Source: Nostoc sp. ATCC 53789
Lineage (GTDB): Bacteria; Cyanobacteriota; Cyanobacteriia; Cyanobacteriales; Nostocaceae
NCBI RefSeq assembly: GCF_009873495.1
Contig: NZ_CP046703.1
Coordinates: 3,638,501 to 3,702,500 of the forward strand
Reading direction: 5' to 3'
Length of the DNA: 64,000 nucleotides
Under the pieces are notes generated by a model that had not been told where the DNA came from, ran no database searches, and saw only the letters and a program-made list of their open reading frames with translations. This document shows positions 9,438-17,944 of the stretch, piece by piece (position 1 is the first letter of the stretch; each line of letters opens with the position of its first letter). Both the position numbers and the translations under genes were made by a program.

Positions 9438-10397
9438 ATGACTTATGTTTTGGGGGTAGATGGCGGTGGTAGCAAGACTGTTTGTGTCTTGATGGATGAT
9501 TTGCGTCAAGTGCTAGGTTACGGTGAAGCAGGCCCATCTAATTATCAAAGTATAGGTATTGAAGCAACTTTAAAATCTATCAAATCAGCAATTAAGAATG
9601 CTGTTGAGGCAGCAACAATTATAAATACCCTGAAGATTGACGCGATATGCCTGGGTTTAGCGGGTGTCGGTCGTGCAGCAGATATTGAAGTAGTAAAAGG
9701 TTTAGTTGAAGAGTTACAAAATCACAAATCTCTGCCTGTAATTTGGGCATTACAACCAGAGAATATTGTAATTTGTAATGATGCTTTAATTGCTTTAGTT
9801 GGTGGAATTGGCCAGCCTGTAGGAATTGTGGTTGCAGTAGGTACTGGTTCGATAGTTTTCGGACGAAATCATGAAGGACATACGAAACGGGTCGGTGGCT
9901 GGGGTTATATTTTAGGAGATGAAGGTAGCGCCTATAAAATTGCGATCGCAGGCATGAATGCAGCATTAAAATCTTATGATGGGCGAGAAATATCAACGAG
10001 TTTGATAGAGGGTTTCAAACAGCATCTTGATTTAGAAAGTATAGAAGATTTAATAGAAGTAGTATATCGCCGAGAATGGGGAGTCAAACAGATAGCTGCT
10101 TTAGCACCAGTTGTAGATTTTGCAGCAGCGTCAGGTGATATAGTAGCAAATATCATAATTGATGATGCTGTAAAAGAGTTAGTAAAAGCTACATCTACAG
10201 TAATTGATGCGATTTTTAGTGCTGACTCAGTTTTAGAAGTAGTCACAACGGGAAGTGTGTGGCGCGGTAGATGCAAGATTCATGAAAGATTTGCAGCGTC
10301 TCTTCTTAAGAAGTTTCCTAATGTAAAGGTAATTTTTCCGAGGTACGAGCCTGCTTACGGTGCTGGTTTATTAGCTTTGCAGACAACTCAAAATTGA
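9438..10397 (+). CDS. BadF/BadG/BcrA/BcrD ATPase family, N-acetylglucosamine-kinase-like
   Basis: A 319-residue ASKHA-fold protein. The first phosphate loop is LGVDGGGSKTVCVLMDD (residues about 5-21). The second, AVGTGSIVFGRNHEGHTKRVGGWGYILGDEGSAY, contains the GWG-x-x-LGDEGS signature typical of the N-acetylglucosamine/N-acetylmuramate kinase branch. The C-terminal adenosine motif is VVTTGSVWRG. It lies 127 bases after the AmpG-like gene on the same strand, with a dispersed repeat between them, which suggests phosphorylation of a recovered amino sugar. Substrate choice between GlcNAc, MurNAc and glucosamine cannot be read from the sequence. Confidence 0.88.
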   Translation: MTYVLGVDGGGSKTVCVLMDDLRQVLGYGEAGPSNYQSIGIEATLKSIKSAIKNAVEAATIINTLKIDAICLGLAGVGRAADIEVVKGLVEELQNHKSLPVIWALQPENIVICNDALIALVGGIGQPVGIVVAVGTGSIVFGRNHEGHTKRVGGWGYILGDEGSAYKIAIAGMNAALKSYDGREISTSLIEGFKQHLDLESIEDLIEVVYRREWGVKQIAALAPVVDFAAASGDIVANIIIDDAVKELVKATSTVIDAIFSADSVLEVVTTGSVWRGRCKIHERFAASLLKKFPNVKVIFPRYEPAYGAGLLALQTTQN

Positions 10398-10423
10398 CGT
10401 GAAAAAAGCAATAATAGGAGTTT

Positions 10424-11164
10424 TCAGTTTGCGAATATGCGCCCTAAGAAAGTTATTATTTCAGACCAAGCTGCGGTGGTAGCACTAGAATCATAACGAT
10501 AACCGTCGTCGCGCATGAATGTATGTTCTGCTTCATAGAAGAAAACTTGGTGAGGGATGTTAGCATTCTCAATTGCTTTGATTATGATTTGGCGATCGCT
10601 ATCTGGTATATGAGGGTCAAGAGTACCGAACACCATTAGCATCTCGCCTTTGATTTCACTTACTCTCTGGATTGTATCGGCTACCTCTTTACCCAGCTTA
10701 CCACTGGGAATACCAGTCGGGTAACAGCAGACACAAGCCCGAATTTCGCTTTGAAATGCTGCGCGGAATGCTAAATGTCCACCAATACAAAAGCCGAGAG
10801 TGCCTATTTGATTTGGAGAAACTGCACTCTCTCCTTTTAGAAATTCAATCACAGCAAGGCAATCGGCATCATAATCAGCTACGGAGGTTCGACGCGCATC
10901 GTCATTACCCCGCATCCTTCCCAGATCGTCTGGCTCTATTACTAAACCAACTGGCTCTATTCGGTGAAAAATTTCTGGTGCTGCTACTACATAGCCATAT
11001 CCTGCTAAGTAGTTCGCTAGACGAATCATTGGATCGCCTAGCTGATAAATATCACTGTAGAAGACAATACCAGGGTATTTTCCTGCTGCTTTAGGAGCCG
11101 CAACATAAACACGCATTAAACTGCCATCGACTCTTAACTCAACGTTGCGCTTAGTAATTTGCAC
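10424..11164 (-). CDS. dienelactone hydrolase family protein
   Basis: A 246-residue alpha/beta hydrolase. The nucleophile elbow GFCIGGH places Cys126 where serine stands in most hydrolases, which is the hallmark of dienelactone hydrolases. The acid is probably the Asp in GTLDPHIPD (about 185) and the base the His in EAEHTFMRDD (about 216). It is convergent with the kinase gene, 26 bases away. In cyanobacteria such proteins are common and their physiological substrates are mostly unknown. Cytosolic; no signal peptide. Confidence 0.92.
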   Translation of the reverse strand: MQITKRNVELRVDGSLMRVYVAAPKAAGKYPGIVFYSDIYQLGDPMIRLANYLAGYGYVVAAPEIFHRIEPVGLVIEPDDLGRMRGNDDARRTSVADYDADCLAVIEFLKGESAVSPNQIGTLGFCIGGHLAFRAAFQSEIRACVCCYPTGIPSGKLGKEVADTIQRVSEIKGEMLMVFGTLDPHIPDSDRQIIIKAIENANIPHQVFFYEAEHTFMRDDGYRYDSSATTAAWSEIITFLGRIFAN

Positions 11165-11452
11165 TTTTTTGTCTCCGTGTATATCAATATGGCATCTAGC
11201 GATCGCCTTATAGCTGCAAGACCCAGTGCCATTTTGCGTCTCTAATATTGAACTGCTTGCTGGGATTTCTGAAAGCTTAAACCCCAGATTTGGATTTTAT
11301 CGAAACACAATTCAAGAATGAATTCTATACGACTGGCAGGTAAATAAACGTTTTTAAGACCACCAAATTTTCAAATTGCTTGTCTTATAGAGGCTCACGC
11401 ACTGGCTAACGTTTTGATTCTGGCCGGAGGCAGAGCGTCTCCGGCTTTGCTC

Positions 11453-12214
11453 TTAAATTTTGACTTCTGAATTCTTCTTCAAAGACTTGTGCTGGGTTTG
11501 AAATCCTTTACTGTTGCCGTAATATACTGTCTTAAATTCCACTTGATTTGTGCCAGGATCGTAGAGAGTATAAGTAGCTTGACCTGATGTGCGTCCCACA
11601 TTCCCCACCCCAATTACCTGACGTGGTGTAACGGTAACAGTCTGTGGAGGCGTTTGGTTATCAAGAGTAGTTAGTCTAGTGGTGATGGAACCGGCTTGCA
11701 GTTGATACTGAAAAGTTAAACCAGAACGACCGCAGAATAGATTGTTCGCTTGCATCCGCGACAGTCTATCAAGCATTTGGATTGGGGGAGTTTCTGGGGT
11801 TAATTCCTCGCCCACACCTACCGTTGAACCGTGAATTAACAAACAATCTAATTCAAAAAAACCAAAGTCTAGCGATCGCAACCATTGTACTGTTTTACGG
11901 GAAACACACTCCCATAACATTTGAACAGTGTCGCCCCCATATTTTGCAATTAATTCAGGAGCGTCTCCAGTGGGGCCTAAACCATGCAAAATCAAACACT
12001 GTTCTTCCCACCAACCTTTACAAATTAGGGGTTCTAATTCTCGACGAGATGGGTTAAGTACTCGTTCTACCAACTTCTCGGCTTCTGGTCTTGGCCCCAC
12101 CAAATCGCCTAAAATATACAAAATTTCTACGTTATTACGTTGATGCTTAATATCTGCCAGCACAGCTTCATAAGCTGCTAAATTACCTTCAATTCCGCTT
12201 AAAATCGCCCACAT
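11453..12214 (-). CDS. degenerate metallophosphoesterase-like protein
   Basis: A 253-residue paralogue of the neighbouring calcineurin-like phosphoesterase. The fold landmarks are recognisable but the metal ligands are not kept. The first motif reads LSGIEGNLAAY where family members have SDIHGN (Asp and His both lost). GDLVGPRP is retained, and the last motif is FCGRSGLTFQ instead of GHTH. It therefore looks like a non-catalytic or regulatory paralogue, although the reading frame is intact. Its C-terminal tail (SLKKNSEVKI) is encoded by a dispersed repeat also seen near 45740-45760. It lies 53 bases downstream of the next gene and is probably in the same operon. Confidence 0.8.
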   Translation of the reverse strand: MWAILSGIEGNLAAYEAVLADIKHQRNNVEILYILGDLVGPRPEAEKLVERVLNPSRRELEPLICKGWWEEQCLILHGLGPTGDAPELIAKYGGDTVQMLWECVSRKTVQWLRSLDFGFFELDCLLIHGSTVGVGEELTPETPPIQMLDRLSRMQANNLFCGRSGLTFQYQLQAGSITTRLTTLDNQTPPQTVTVTPRQVIGVGNVGRTSGQATYTLYDPGTNQVEFKTVYYGNSKGFQTQHKSLKKNSEVKI

Positions 12215-12267
12215 ACAAATTTTAGATTTTAGATTGGTTATTACTACTTAGATATCTCCATACCCTA

Positions 12268-13077
12268 TTACCTTGTACACACATGAGTCGGGTCATCTGC
12301 CCTTTCTGCATACTCCAATCCATGCGCTAAACGCCAAGCAAAAATTGCAGGCAAACCTTTCTCAATAATCGCCGCACAGGTTTTCTGGTAGTCGTAAGGT
12401 ACTTCACGCAGTTTGACTTCTTGAATATCCGTGTCGTAAATCACATAAGTAGCGTTCGGTCGTCCATGTCGGGGTTCTCCCACAGAACCTACATTCACAA
12501 TCCGCTTTAGAGGGGATGTAAAACTAAGTTCCTGTGCCTTCTGTCCTTTGGCAACACGAACTTGTAGTTGAACTGCATCAAGAGTCCGGACATAAGGCAC
12601 ATGAGTATGTCCACAAAAAAGCACGTCTGAATCTGTGGAAATTACTCGCTCTAGTGCTACAAAAGCGTCGAGTTGAGGTAGTAAATATTCATGGTTGCTA
12701 TGAGGGCTACCGTGAACAAAAGCCAAATTTCCCTCTTTGAAACTGTGGGGTAAATTAGCTAAAAATTCACGATTTTCTGGGTTTATTTCCTTATTAGTCC
12801 ACTTATCAGCCTGTATTCCTCTTTTTTCTGCCAATAATGAGGGATAGCTGCAATCACAAGCGTTCAAACCTTCCACAATATCTTCATCCCAACAGCCGGC
12901 GCAGGTGGGAATATCTAAAGCACGAATTTGGGCAACTACTGCGTTGGGATGCGGCCCATATCCTACTAAATCGCCTACACAAAAGATTTTTTCGCATGAG
13001 TGCTGGTCAATATCTAGTAATACAGCATCCAAGGCTTCGTAATTGCCATGAATACATGACATAACGGCTATTTTCAC
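12268..13077 (-). CDS. calcineurin-like metallophosphoesterase with Cys in motif I
   Basis: A 269-residue phosphoesterase of the YfcE/DNA-repair-exonuclease superfamily. Motifs in order are MSCIHGNYEAL (residues 6-16), GDLVGYGPHP (35-44), CAGCWDED, FVHGSPHS and FCGHTHVPY, followed by the family-typical NVGSVGEPRHGRP. The first metal ligand, normally Asp in D-x-H, is Cys8 here, which could alter metal preference. Translation starts with GTG at 13077, overlapping the TGA of the upstream CobW-like gene (GTGA), so the two are translationally coupled. Substrate unknown; the family acts on phosphomono- or diesters. Confidence 0.9.
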   Translation of the reverse strand: MKIAVMSCIHGNYEALDAVLLDIDQHSCEKIFCVGDLVGYGPHPNAVVAQIRALDIPTCAGCWDEDIVEGLNACDCSYPSLLAEKRGIQADKWTNKEINPENREFLANLPHSFKEGNLAFVHGSPHSNHEYLLPQLDAFVALERVISTDSDVLFCGHTHVPYVRTLDAVQLQVRVAKGQKAQELSFTSPLKRIVNVGSVGEPRHGRPNATYVIYDTDIQEVKLREVPYDYQKTCAAIIEKGLPAIFAWRLAHGLEYAERADDPTHVCTR

Positions 13078-13874
13078 ACTCGTTCTCCTTCTAGTAGAAT
13101 CTCTTTCACCTGTTGTTGATATTGCAAAATCAATTCATCAGATAAACAGCAATCTGATAAGGTTTGCTTTAAAGTTGCTTCATCTAAGTTGTCCCCCACC
13201 ACTTCTAAGCCACTGAAACGATGGGGTCTACCCTCTAAGTAACGTGGTAGGTCTAATTCCAGAAAATCCGTTTGGGGAACACCAGCGACAAAATCACAGT
13301 AAAGTGACCTACCATCGCTCACATCAAAAATTCCTTTGGCGCGGGTGACGATACCGTAAGCACCGTGGGTAATTTCGTACCAAAATTCCTCTAGGCTGTT
13401 TTCGTCAATGACTTGACCATTGCTTGCCACCCGCCATAAAGTTTCAGCGTTACTAGCTTGGGTAGATGCGCCACGGACAATCTCGTTTGCCCAAGAATGG
13501 TATTCAGAATCTTTGCAGTCGGCTGGTAGGACTGCAATATTACGGTAAGTGAGATTATCTAATATTTGTGCGTTAGCTGCGATCGCCGTAGGCATTGCTC
13601 CCAACTCCAAGTAAAATCCCAATTCGATGTAAACTGCCTCTGCTTTAAGTATTTGGTTGAAAAATTCAATTTCTTGACCGTCACCAAAAACTTGTATACC
13701 AGGAAATTCGGTAGCTATGCGGTTTTGGTCAATGGGAACAGTCCCAGTCCCAGGACTGAAATAAATTATTTTGTCAACAGCAGCAATATCTCGCATCTGT
13801 TGGCAAATCCAAGTAGTTTTTCCCGCTCCACACGAACCAGCGACAACAGTAATGATTGGTAGAGACATAAACAT
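13074..13874 (-). CDS. CobW-like P-loop GTPase without CxCC motif
   Basis: A 266-residue protein with a Walker A at 13-20 (GSCGAGKT) and a C-terminal region resembling the CobW C-terminal domain (TRAKGIFDVSDGR and GRPHRFSGLEVVGDN). It lacks the CxCC metal-binding motif found in classical COG0523 metallochaperones. A second possible start (MSLP, 13868) fits the Walker A spacing equally well. Immediately upstream is a Zur/Fur-like palindrome (13878-13892). It overlaps the downstream phosphoesterase by four bases. The inferred role is metal-responsive GTPase working with, or loading, the phosphoesterases. Confidence 0.8.
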   Translation of the reverse strand: MFMSLPIITVVAGSCGAGKTTWICQQMRDIAAVDKIIYFSPGTGTVPIDQNRIATEFPGIQVFGDGQEIEFFNQILKAEAVYIELGFYLELGAMPTAIAANAQILDNLTYRNIAVLPADCKDSEYHSWANEIVRGASTQASNAETLWRVASNGQVIDENSLEEFWYEITHGAYGIVTRAKGIFDVSDGRSLYCDFVAGVPQTDFLELDLPRYLEGRPHRFSGLEVVGDNLDEATLKQTLSDCCLSDELILQYQQQVKEILLEGERV

Positions 13875-13877
13875 TAA

Positions 13878-13892
13878 TGATAATCATTCTAA
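13878..13892 (-). promoter_or_regulatory. Zur/Fur-like operator upstream of the CobW-like/phosphoesterase operon
   Basis: On the plus strand the site reads TGATAATCATTCTAA, a 7-1-7 imperfect palindrome with a good TGATAAT half site. This is the shape of Zur boxes described in Anabaena (TGATAAT-N-ATTATCA). It lies directly before the start codon of the GTPase gene, so a promoter overlapping it would be repressed when zinc (or iron) is sufficient. Discrimination between Zur and Fur cannot be made by eye. Confidence 0.6.
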
Positions 13893-13928
13893 TGCACTTT
13901 GAATATAGTAGCGAGAAAATTGCTGATT

Positions 13929-14060
13929 TTACCAATGCCACCGAGTTGTACCATCTGGTTTATCGATGAAAGTTGCTAAATTGCGTTGTTTCCATACATC
14001 TTGTTGCAGTTGAGTTGAAGTTTGAATGTCTGCATTAGTTATTAAAAATATACTTGCTAT
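13929..14060 (-). pseudogene. 43-codon gene tail, possible remnant
   Basis: In the 357-base gap between the two GTPase genes, one minus-strand frame runs 43 codons to a TAA and reads like a real protein C-terminus (SIFLITNADIQT, then KPDGTTRWHW). It is bounded upstream by a stop and has no start codon, so it looks like the end of a deleted gene. I cannot name the parent family. Confidence 0.3.
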
Positions 14061-14231
14061 TCACCGTTACCATGCCGTTACAGATCGAGTAACTTGCTAG
14101 TGCCTTAAAAGTAATAACTTCCGATTGAGCAATTTCATTTTCATGGTAAGGAAATACTAAATTCCCACCATGAAAATGAATATTACTTAATAGCGTATAG
14201 CTTTGTACAGAGAATAATTAAAGCTTATTAA

Positions 14232-15272
14232 TTAGGTCAAACATTTGTGAAGCTGTGAGTAGATTTGGCTAATATCCAGATTTCTACCAATAAAAACTGC
14301 CTGATTTTTAGGCGCAGTTTGCCATTCATCAGCATGTAAGCTATAGCGAAGTCCACTCATCTGAAAAATATGACGCAATTCACTATCACTAAACCACAAA
14401 ATACCCTTAGCTCGAAATACATTCTGTGGCATTTCTTCGGTAAGAAAGTTCTCAAATTTATGGACATCAAATGGTCTATCAGTTTGGAAGGAAATCGAAA
14501 CAAAGCCATCATTTTCTAAATGATGTGAATGGTGTTCGTGATGATGTTCATGATTATGATCGTGGCCATGATGATGGTGTCCATGCTCGTGAGTATCTTC
14601 CGCATCATTAGCGGTATAAGGAACTGTTGGAGTTAAACCCACACCTAAAATTAATGGTAATGCCACTTCTCCATATTTGGTGTGCAGAATTTTTGCACCA
14701 TTTTTGATATCATGAATGAAATTTTCTACTTCTTCTAGTTTTTCTGGAGTAACGAGGTCTGTTTTATTCAGAAGAATAATATCTCCATAAGTAATCTGTT
14801 TTAAAGCAGCTTCACTATCAAAATGATTTTCATCAAAGGTTTCAGAATCTACTACAGTGATAATCGAGTCGAGGTTTGTTAAATCCCTTAATTCCGTACC
14901 CAAAAAAGTCAATATAATTGGCAAAGGGTCAGCAACACCAGTTGTTTCAATTACTAAATAATCAATGCGGTCTTCTCTCTCTAAAAATCGATAAACTGCA
15001 TCAACTAAATTATCATTGATGGTACAACAAATACAGCCATTACTTAGTTCGACCATATCTTGATCTACAGAAATTACCAATTGACTATCTATGTCAATAT
15101 CACCAAATTCATTTACAAGTATGGCAACTTTTAAATCTTGTTTGTTTTTGAGGATTTGATTTAGCAGTGTAGTTTTTCCACTGCCTAAAAATCCTGTAAT
15201 AATAGTAACAGGCATTCCTTTTTTAGGAATATCAAGATTTGGGGTTGAAGTTAGTGTGCTTAGTTGAGTCAT
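14232..15272 (-). CDS. COG0523/CobW-family zinc metallochaperone GTPase
   Basis: A 346-residue G3E GTPase. Walker A is GFLGSGKT (27-34), NEFG lies at 54-57, the metal-binding CxCC motif at Cys80-x-Cys82-Cys83 (NGCICCTI), and the base-recognition NKTD at 169-172. A histidine-rich linker at 228-251 has 16 His in 24 residues, typical of zinc-handling members. The C-terminal CobW_C domain follows (FVSISFQTDRPFD, VFRAKGILWFSD). Members with His-rich loops deliver zinc to client enzymes under zinc limitation and are often Zur-repressed. A Zur-like box lies about 300 bases upstream (15576), separated from the gene by a MITE-like repeat. Confidence 0.95.
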   Translation of the reverse strand: MTQLSTLTSTPNLDIPKKGMPVTIITGFLGSGKTTLLNQILKNKQDLKVAILVNEFGDIDIDSQLVISVDQDMVELSNGCICCTINDNLVDAVYRFLEREDRIDYLVIETTGVADPLPIILTFLGTELRDLTNLDSIITVVDSETFDENHFDSEAALKQITYGDIILLNKTDLVTPEKLEEVENFIHDIKNGAKILHTKYGEVALPLILGVGLTPTVPYTANDAEDTHEHGHHHHGHDHNHEHHHEHHSHHLENDGFVSISFQTDRPFDVHKFENFLTEEMPQNVFRAKGILWFSDSELRHIFQMSGLRYSLHADEWQTAPKNQAVFIGRNLDISQIYSQLHKCLT

Positions 15273-15305
15273 AATAAATTCAATTTTCTGTAGATTACAA
15301 AACTG

Positions 15306-15438
15306 CTATAGGACTCATATTTGATTTTTCAAAAAAATCCGTACAACTTAAAAAGCCTTCTTGCCTTTTTCCTACCTATGCAAGTAAGTATGGCTACGTT
15401 CCCGTGAGGGATACAAAAATCAAAGCGGATTCCTATAG
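15306..15438. mobile_element. 133-bp MITE-like element
   Basis: The ends are imperfect inverted repeats of about 24 bases: CTATAGGACTCATATTTGAT on the left and, on the opposite strand from the right, CTATAGGAATCCGCTTTGAT, both followed by TTTT. The interior has no reading frame. It sits in the leader region between the Zur-like box and the zinc chaperone gene and may have lengthened that leader. Confidence 0.65.
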
Positions 15439-15575
15439 TAGTAATTATTAATAGCTATAGTCCCTAGAAAGAAATAGCTTTTGCACTGCGATCGCCATTG
15501 TATGGGCGCAGGTGTGACGAATCCGCATAAGTTTTCCTGGGACTGGGTTAGGGAACTGACCATATCAAAATACAA

Positions 15576-15590
15576 TGAGAATCGTTATCA
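15576..15590 (-). promoter_or_regulatory. Zur/Fur-like operator for the zinc chaperone gene
   Basis: The plus strand reads TGAGAATCGTTATCA, a 7-1-7 imperfect palindrome (TGA-AA--TT-TCA) matching the Zur-box shape of Anabaena. The only plausible target is the minus-strand COG0523 gene starting at 15272; the plus-strand side faces the 3' end of the convergent GH3 gene. Confidence 0.6.
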
Positions 15591-15821
15591 TAATAGCGCA
15601 AAAAAAGTTAGATGGTGCAACCTAGAGGGAGAAAAGTATAGAAGTAAAAAATATCACATCCCTTCGGGACGTTCCGCGTTCGCGTAAGCGTTCCACAGGG
15701 TAGGTAGTCCCTACAAATGTGCTTGAGCCAAAATCTGTTGAGCGCGATCGCAGACGCTCACTGTTGGAAAATTACTAAATAAACAAATATAGCAAGGAAA
15801 TCATTAAAATCCAGGGGTTAA

Positions 15822-17336
15822 CTATTTCTGGGTAATTTCCAACTTCAACTCTTGTAAAAATTCAGTGCTAATGGGTGAAGTTGCCAGAATTGGATGCTTA
15901 ATACCTCCCCAAATACTTCCAGTGCGGATACGATGGGAAACTAACACTTCAGGAATTTCATTAGAGATTAAAACCTGTGGTGGTGCAAGTTGACCGATGG
16001 TTCTAGCTCTTTGGTAATGATATGATTCTGATAGAGCCAGATCCAGTTTTTCCGCAATAATTTCTGGGGTTTCTTTTGCCGAATCTAGTAATAGAATATA
16101 GTGTGGAGGATCGGCAATAGGCATCAAGCTTTTAAAATTAGTTTCTTGCAAGTTCAACAGAGTCAGAGCATTGTTTACAAAGGTTTCTTGCAACTTTTCG
16201 CCCACCAAATCGCTAATAGCTTGATGTCGTCCGAGAAACTCTAAACAGGGAGTGTGGCGATAGTAATGAGTAACCCGGATGCGATCGCCAATTCGATAAC
16301 GATACAATCCGCCTTTCTGGGATAAAATAATCGTGTATTCCTTGCCAATGTTGAGTTCATGTAAACCATGCAGTGAACCAGCATCATCCTCGAACTCGAA
16401 AAAAACTTCATCCAGAACCGGCACACACCCCCCAGCTACAATCAACGGAATCGTCATTGGGGCTTCCGTTGCTAGTAGTCCTTTACCTTGAATTAATACA
16501 CCTGGAAATTTTAATCTTAATCCCTGAGCTTGATCTGCTGCATTGGCGCTATCCCAGCAAGAAATTAGCTTTAAATTTGGCCAGAGTTGCATCCAGGGAA
16601 TATTACTTTCGCTGAGAAGTTGCAGGCGATGATGTGAAATTAGATTGTGTAATTCTTTTCGCAATAAATCTTGATTTTCTTGAATATATTTTAAATGTAC
16701 TTGTAGAAAACTAGGACTCCAAATAGAAATAATTTCTAGTTTTTCAGCCTCTAATAATGCCAAAGCCAGTTGATGTTTAAACAAATTCGCGTCATGCAGC
16801 CGATTAAGTTTATTTGGCATCACCAACCAAGGACGCAAAAACCAACGCAACCACCCATCTAAATAATCTAAATCATCCTGTAAAGTTTGGCTATCAGCTA
16901 CATTTAATTGCGGCGAGATACAAGCATAAATCTTGCCTGTGTAAAATTTCGGGCCATGTACAATCAAATCATGCGCCCATACACAGAACATTTTATTAAA
17001 CGATCGCCGCAAAGATTGAGTATAAGGAATCCATTTCACCGCCCCACTACTACCAGAGGTTTTTTCATAGAACAAAATCGGTTCTGGTGTGAGGGAAATT
17101 TGCTGCTGTTTTTGATTTAAGTAGGGTTCGAGTGCATCATAATCTACAATTGGCACACGCTGCCAATCGTCTACAGAATGAATCCCCAAACTTTTACCAT
17201 ACTCACTTTTGATTAGGCGATCGCAAATCTGCCTTTTTACAGATGTCTGCATTAACTCTGGGTTATCCAAAGCTTGATGAAATCGCTTCGCAGTTGGTGC
17301 GAGGATTTGCCCAAAAAGCTTAATAATCGGATGCAT
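15822..17336 (-). CDS. GH3-family acyl-adenylate/amido synthetase
   Basis: A 504-residue member of the GH3 family of the ANL adenylating superfamily. In plants, GH3 enzymes adenylate carboxylates such as jasmonate or auxin and join them to amino acids. Landmarks include a phosphate loop-like FYEKTSGSSGAVKWIPYT (about residues 88-105), the aromatic/gating region LLATEAPMTIPL, and YRYRIGDRIRVT with LEFLGRHQAISDLVGEKL, the usual A8-like hinge. Its ATG overlaps the TAA of the acyltransferase gene (TAATG). It is the terminal gene of a three-gene coupled operon. Bacterial substrates are unknown; here a carboxylic product of the adjacent oxygenases is a reasonable guess. Confidence 0.9.
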   Translation of the reverse strand: MHPIIKLFGQILAPTAKRFHQALDNPELMQTSVKRQICDRLIKSEYGKSLGIHSVDDWQRVPIVDYDALEPYLNQKQQQISLTPEPILFYEKTSGSSGAVKWIPYTQSLRRSFNKMFCVWAHDLIVHGPKFYTGKIYACISPQLNVADSQTLQDDLDYLDGWLRWFLRPWLVMPNKLNRLHDANLFKHQLALALLEAEKLEIISIWSPSFLQVHLKYIQENQDLLRKELHNLISHHRLQLLSESNIPWMQLWPNLKLISCWDSANAADQAQGLRLKFPGVLIQGKGLLATEAPMTIPLIVAGGCVPVLDEVFFEFEDDAGSLHGLHELNIGKEYTIILSQKGGLYRYRIGDRIRVTHYYRHTPCLEFLGRHQAISDLVGEKLQETFVNNALTLLNLQETNFKSLMPIADPPHYILLLDSAKETPEIIAEKLDLALSESYHYQRARTIGQLAPPQVLISNEIPEVLVSHRIRTGSIWGGIKHPILATSPISTEFLQELKLEITQK

Positions 17337-17944
17337 TATTGCACCTTTTGATTAGGATAAAGCTTGGTAGCTGCTGGTAAATAAGAACCATCAGCAATGA
17401 CTACACCGGGAGCAAGATTAGAACCAGCTCCCACAAAAACATTGCTGCCAATCTTGACTTTTTTGACATACAGCATTAAATTTTGCTTGCGGGGTTTAAT
17501 GATGTGAGAATAAATACCGATACCATGCCCGATAACGACGCGATCGCCAATTTCTAATAAACTGCGATCGGCAATCTCCAATCTTGTTGTCCAGTATACA
17601 TCTCGCCCCACTTTAGCACCCCACAATCGCAACCAACACGAAAACACCCCCGGAATCAATCGCAGCAATGCTTCTAGCGCTGGAATTGCAATATAAATTA
17701 CCTGGATTTGATGACTACCCCACCAGGGACTATATTCTTTACCTTGTAGATAACTAATCCCCTCCCGCACAGGATAAACCCATTCATGCAAGCGGTAAAC
17801 TAGCACTGGTAGCCCATAAATAGAAAGGAACACCGCCAGAATGCTGAAGACATTGGGTGAATAAGCGAGGTAGACTATTGCTGCTCCAGTTAGCAATAAT
17901 ATAAAGGCGGGAAAAAACGAAAAAATTTTACTTAGAACTGTCAT
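17336..17944 (-). CDS. hexapeptide-repeat (left-handed beta-helix) acyltransferase
   Basis: A 202-residue protein. Two hydrophobic helices (about 5-50) come first, then a linker, then hexapeptide repeats (GAKVGRDVYWTTRLEIADRS, IGDRVVIGHGIGIYSH, IGSNVFVGAGSNLAPGVVI). This architecture fits membrane-associated acyltransferases of the LbH superfamily that acylate sugars, amino groups or hydroxylated lipids. Start and stop codons overlap those of both neighbours by one base (TAATG), so hydroxylase, acyltransferase and GH3 form one tightly coupled operon. The acyl donor and acceptor are unknown. Confidence 0.85.
   Translation of the reverse strand: MTVLSKIFSFFPAFILLLTGAAIVYLAYSPNVFSILAVFLSIYGLPVLVYRLHEWVYPVREGISYLQGKEYSPWWGSHQIQVIYIAIPALEALLRLIPGVFSCWLRLWGAKVGRDVYWTTRLEIADRSLLEIGDRVVIGHGIGIYSHIIKPRKQNLMLYVKKVKIGSNVFVGAGSNLAPGVVIADGSYLPAATKLYPNQKVQ

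Larger units (their letters stand above)
15273..15821. other. gene-free interval with repeats and a Zur-like box
   Basis: 549 bases without a supported gene between the zinc chaperone and the GH3 gene. It contains the MITE-like element at 15306-15438, the Zur-like box at 15576-15590, and a GC-rich palindromic repeat at about 15658-15705 (TTCGGGACGTTCCGCG, then GCGTAAGCGTTCC). A plus-strand open frame at 15481-15687 has no coding character. Confidence 0.7.

Noticed and set aside
15481-15687. 68-codon plus-strand frame over the Zur-like box
   Set aside because: TTG start, no coding character, overlaps a palindromic repeat and the operator.
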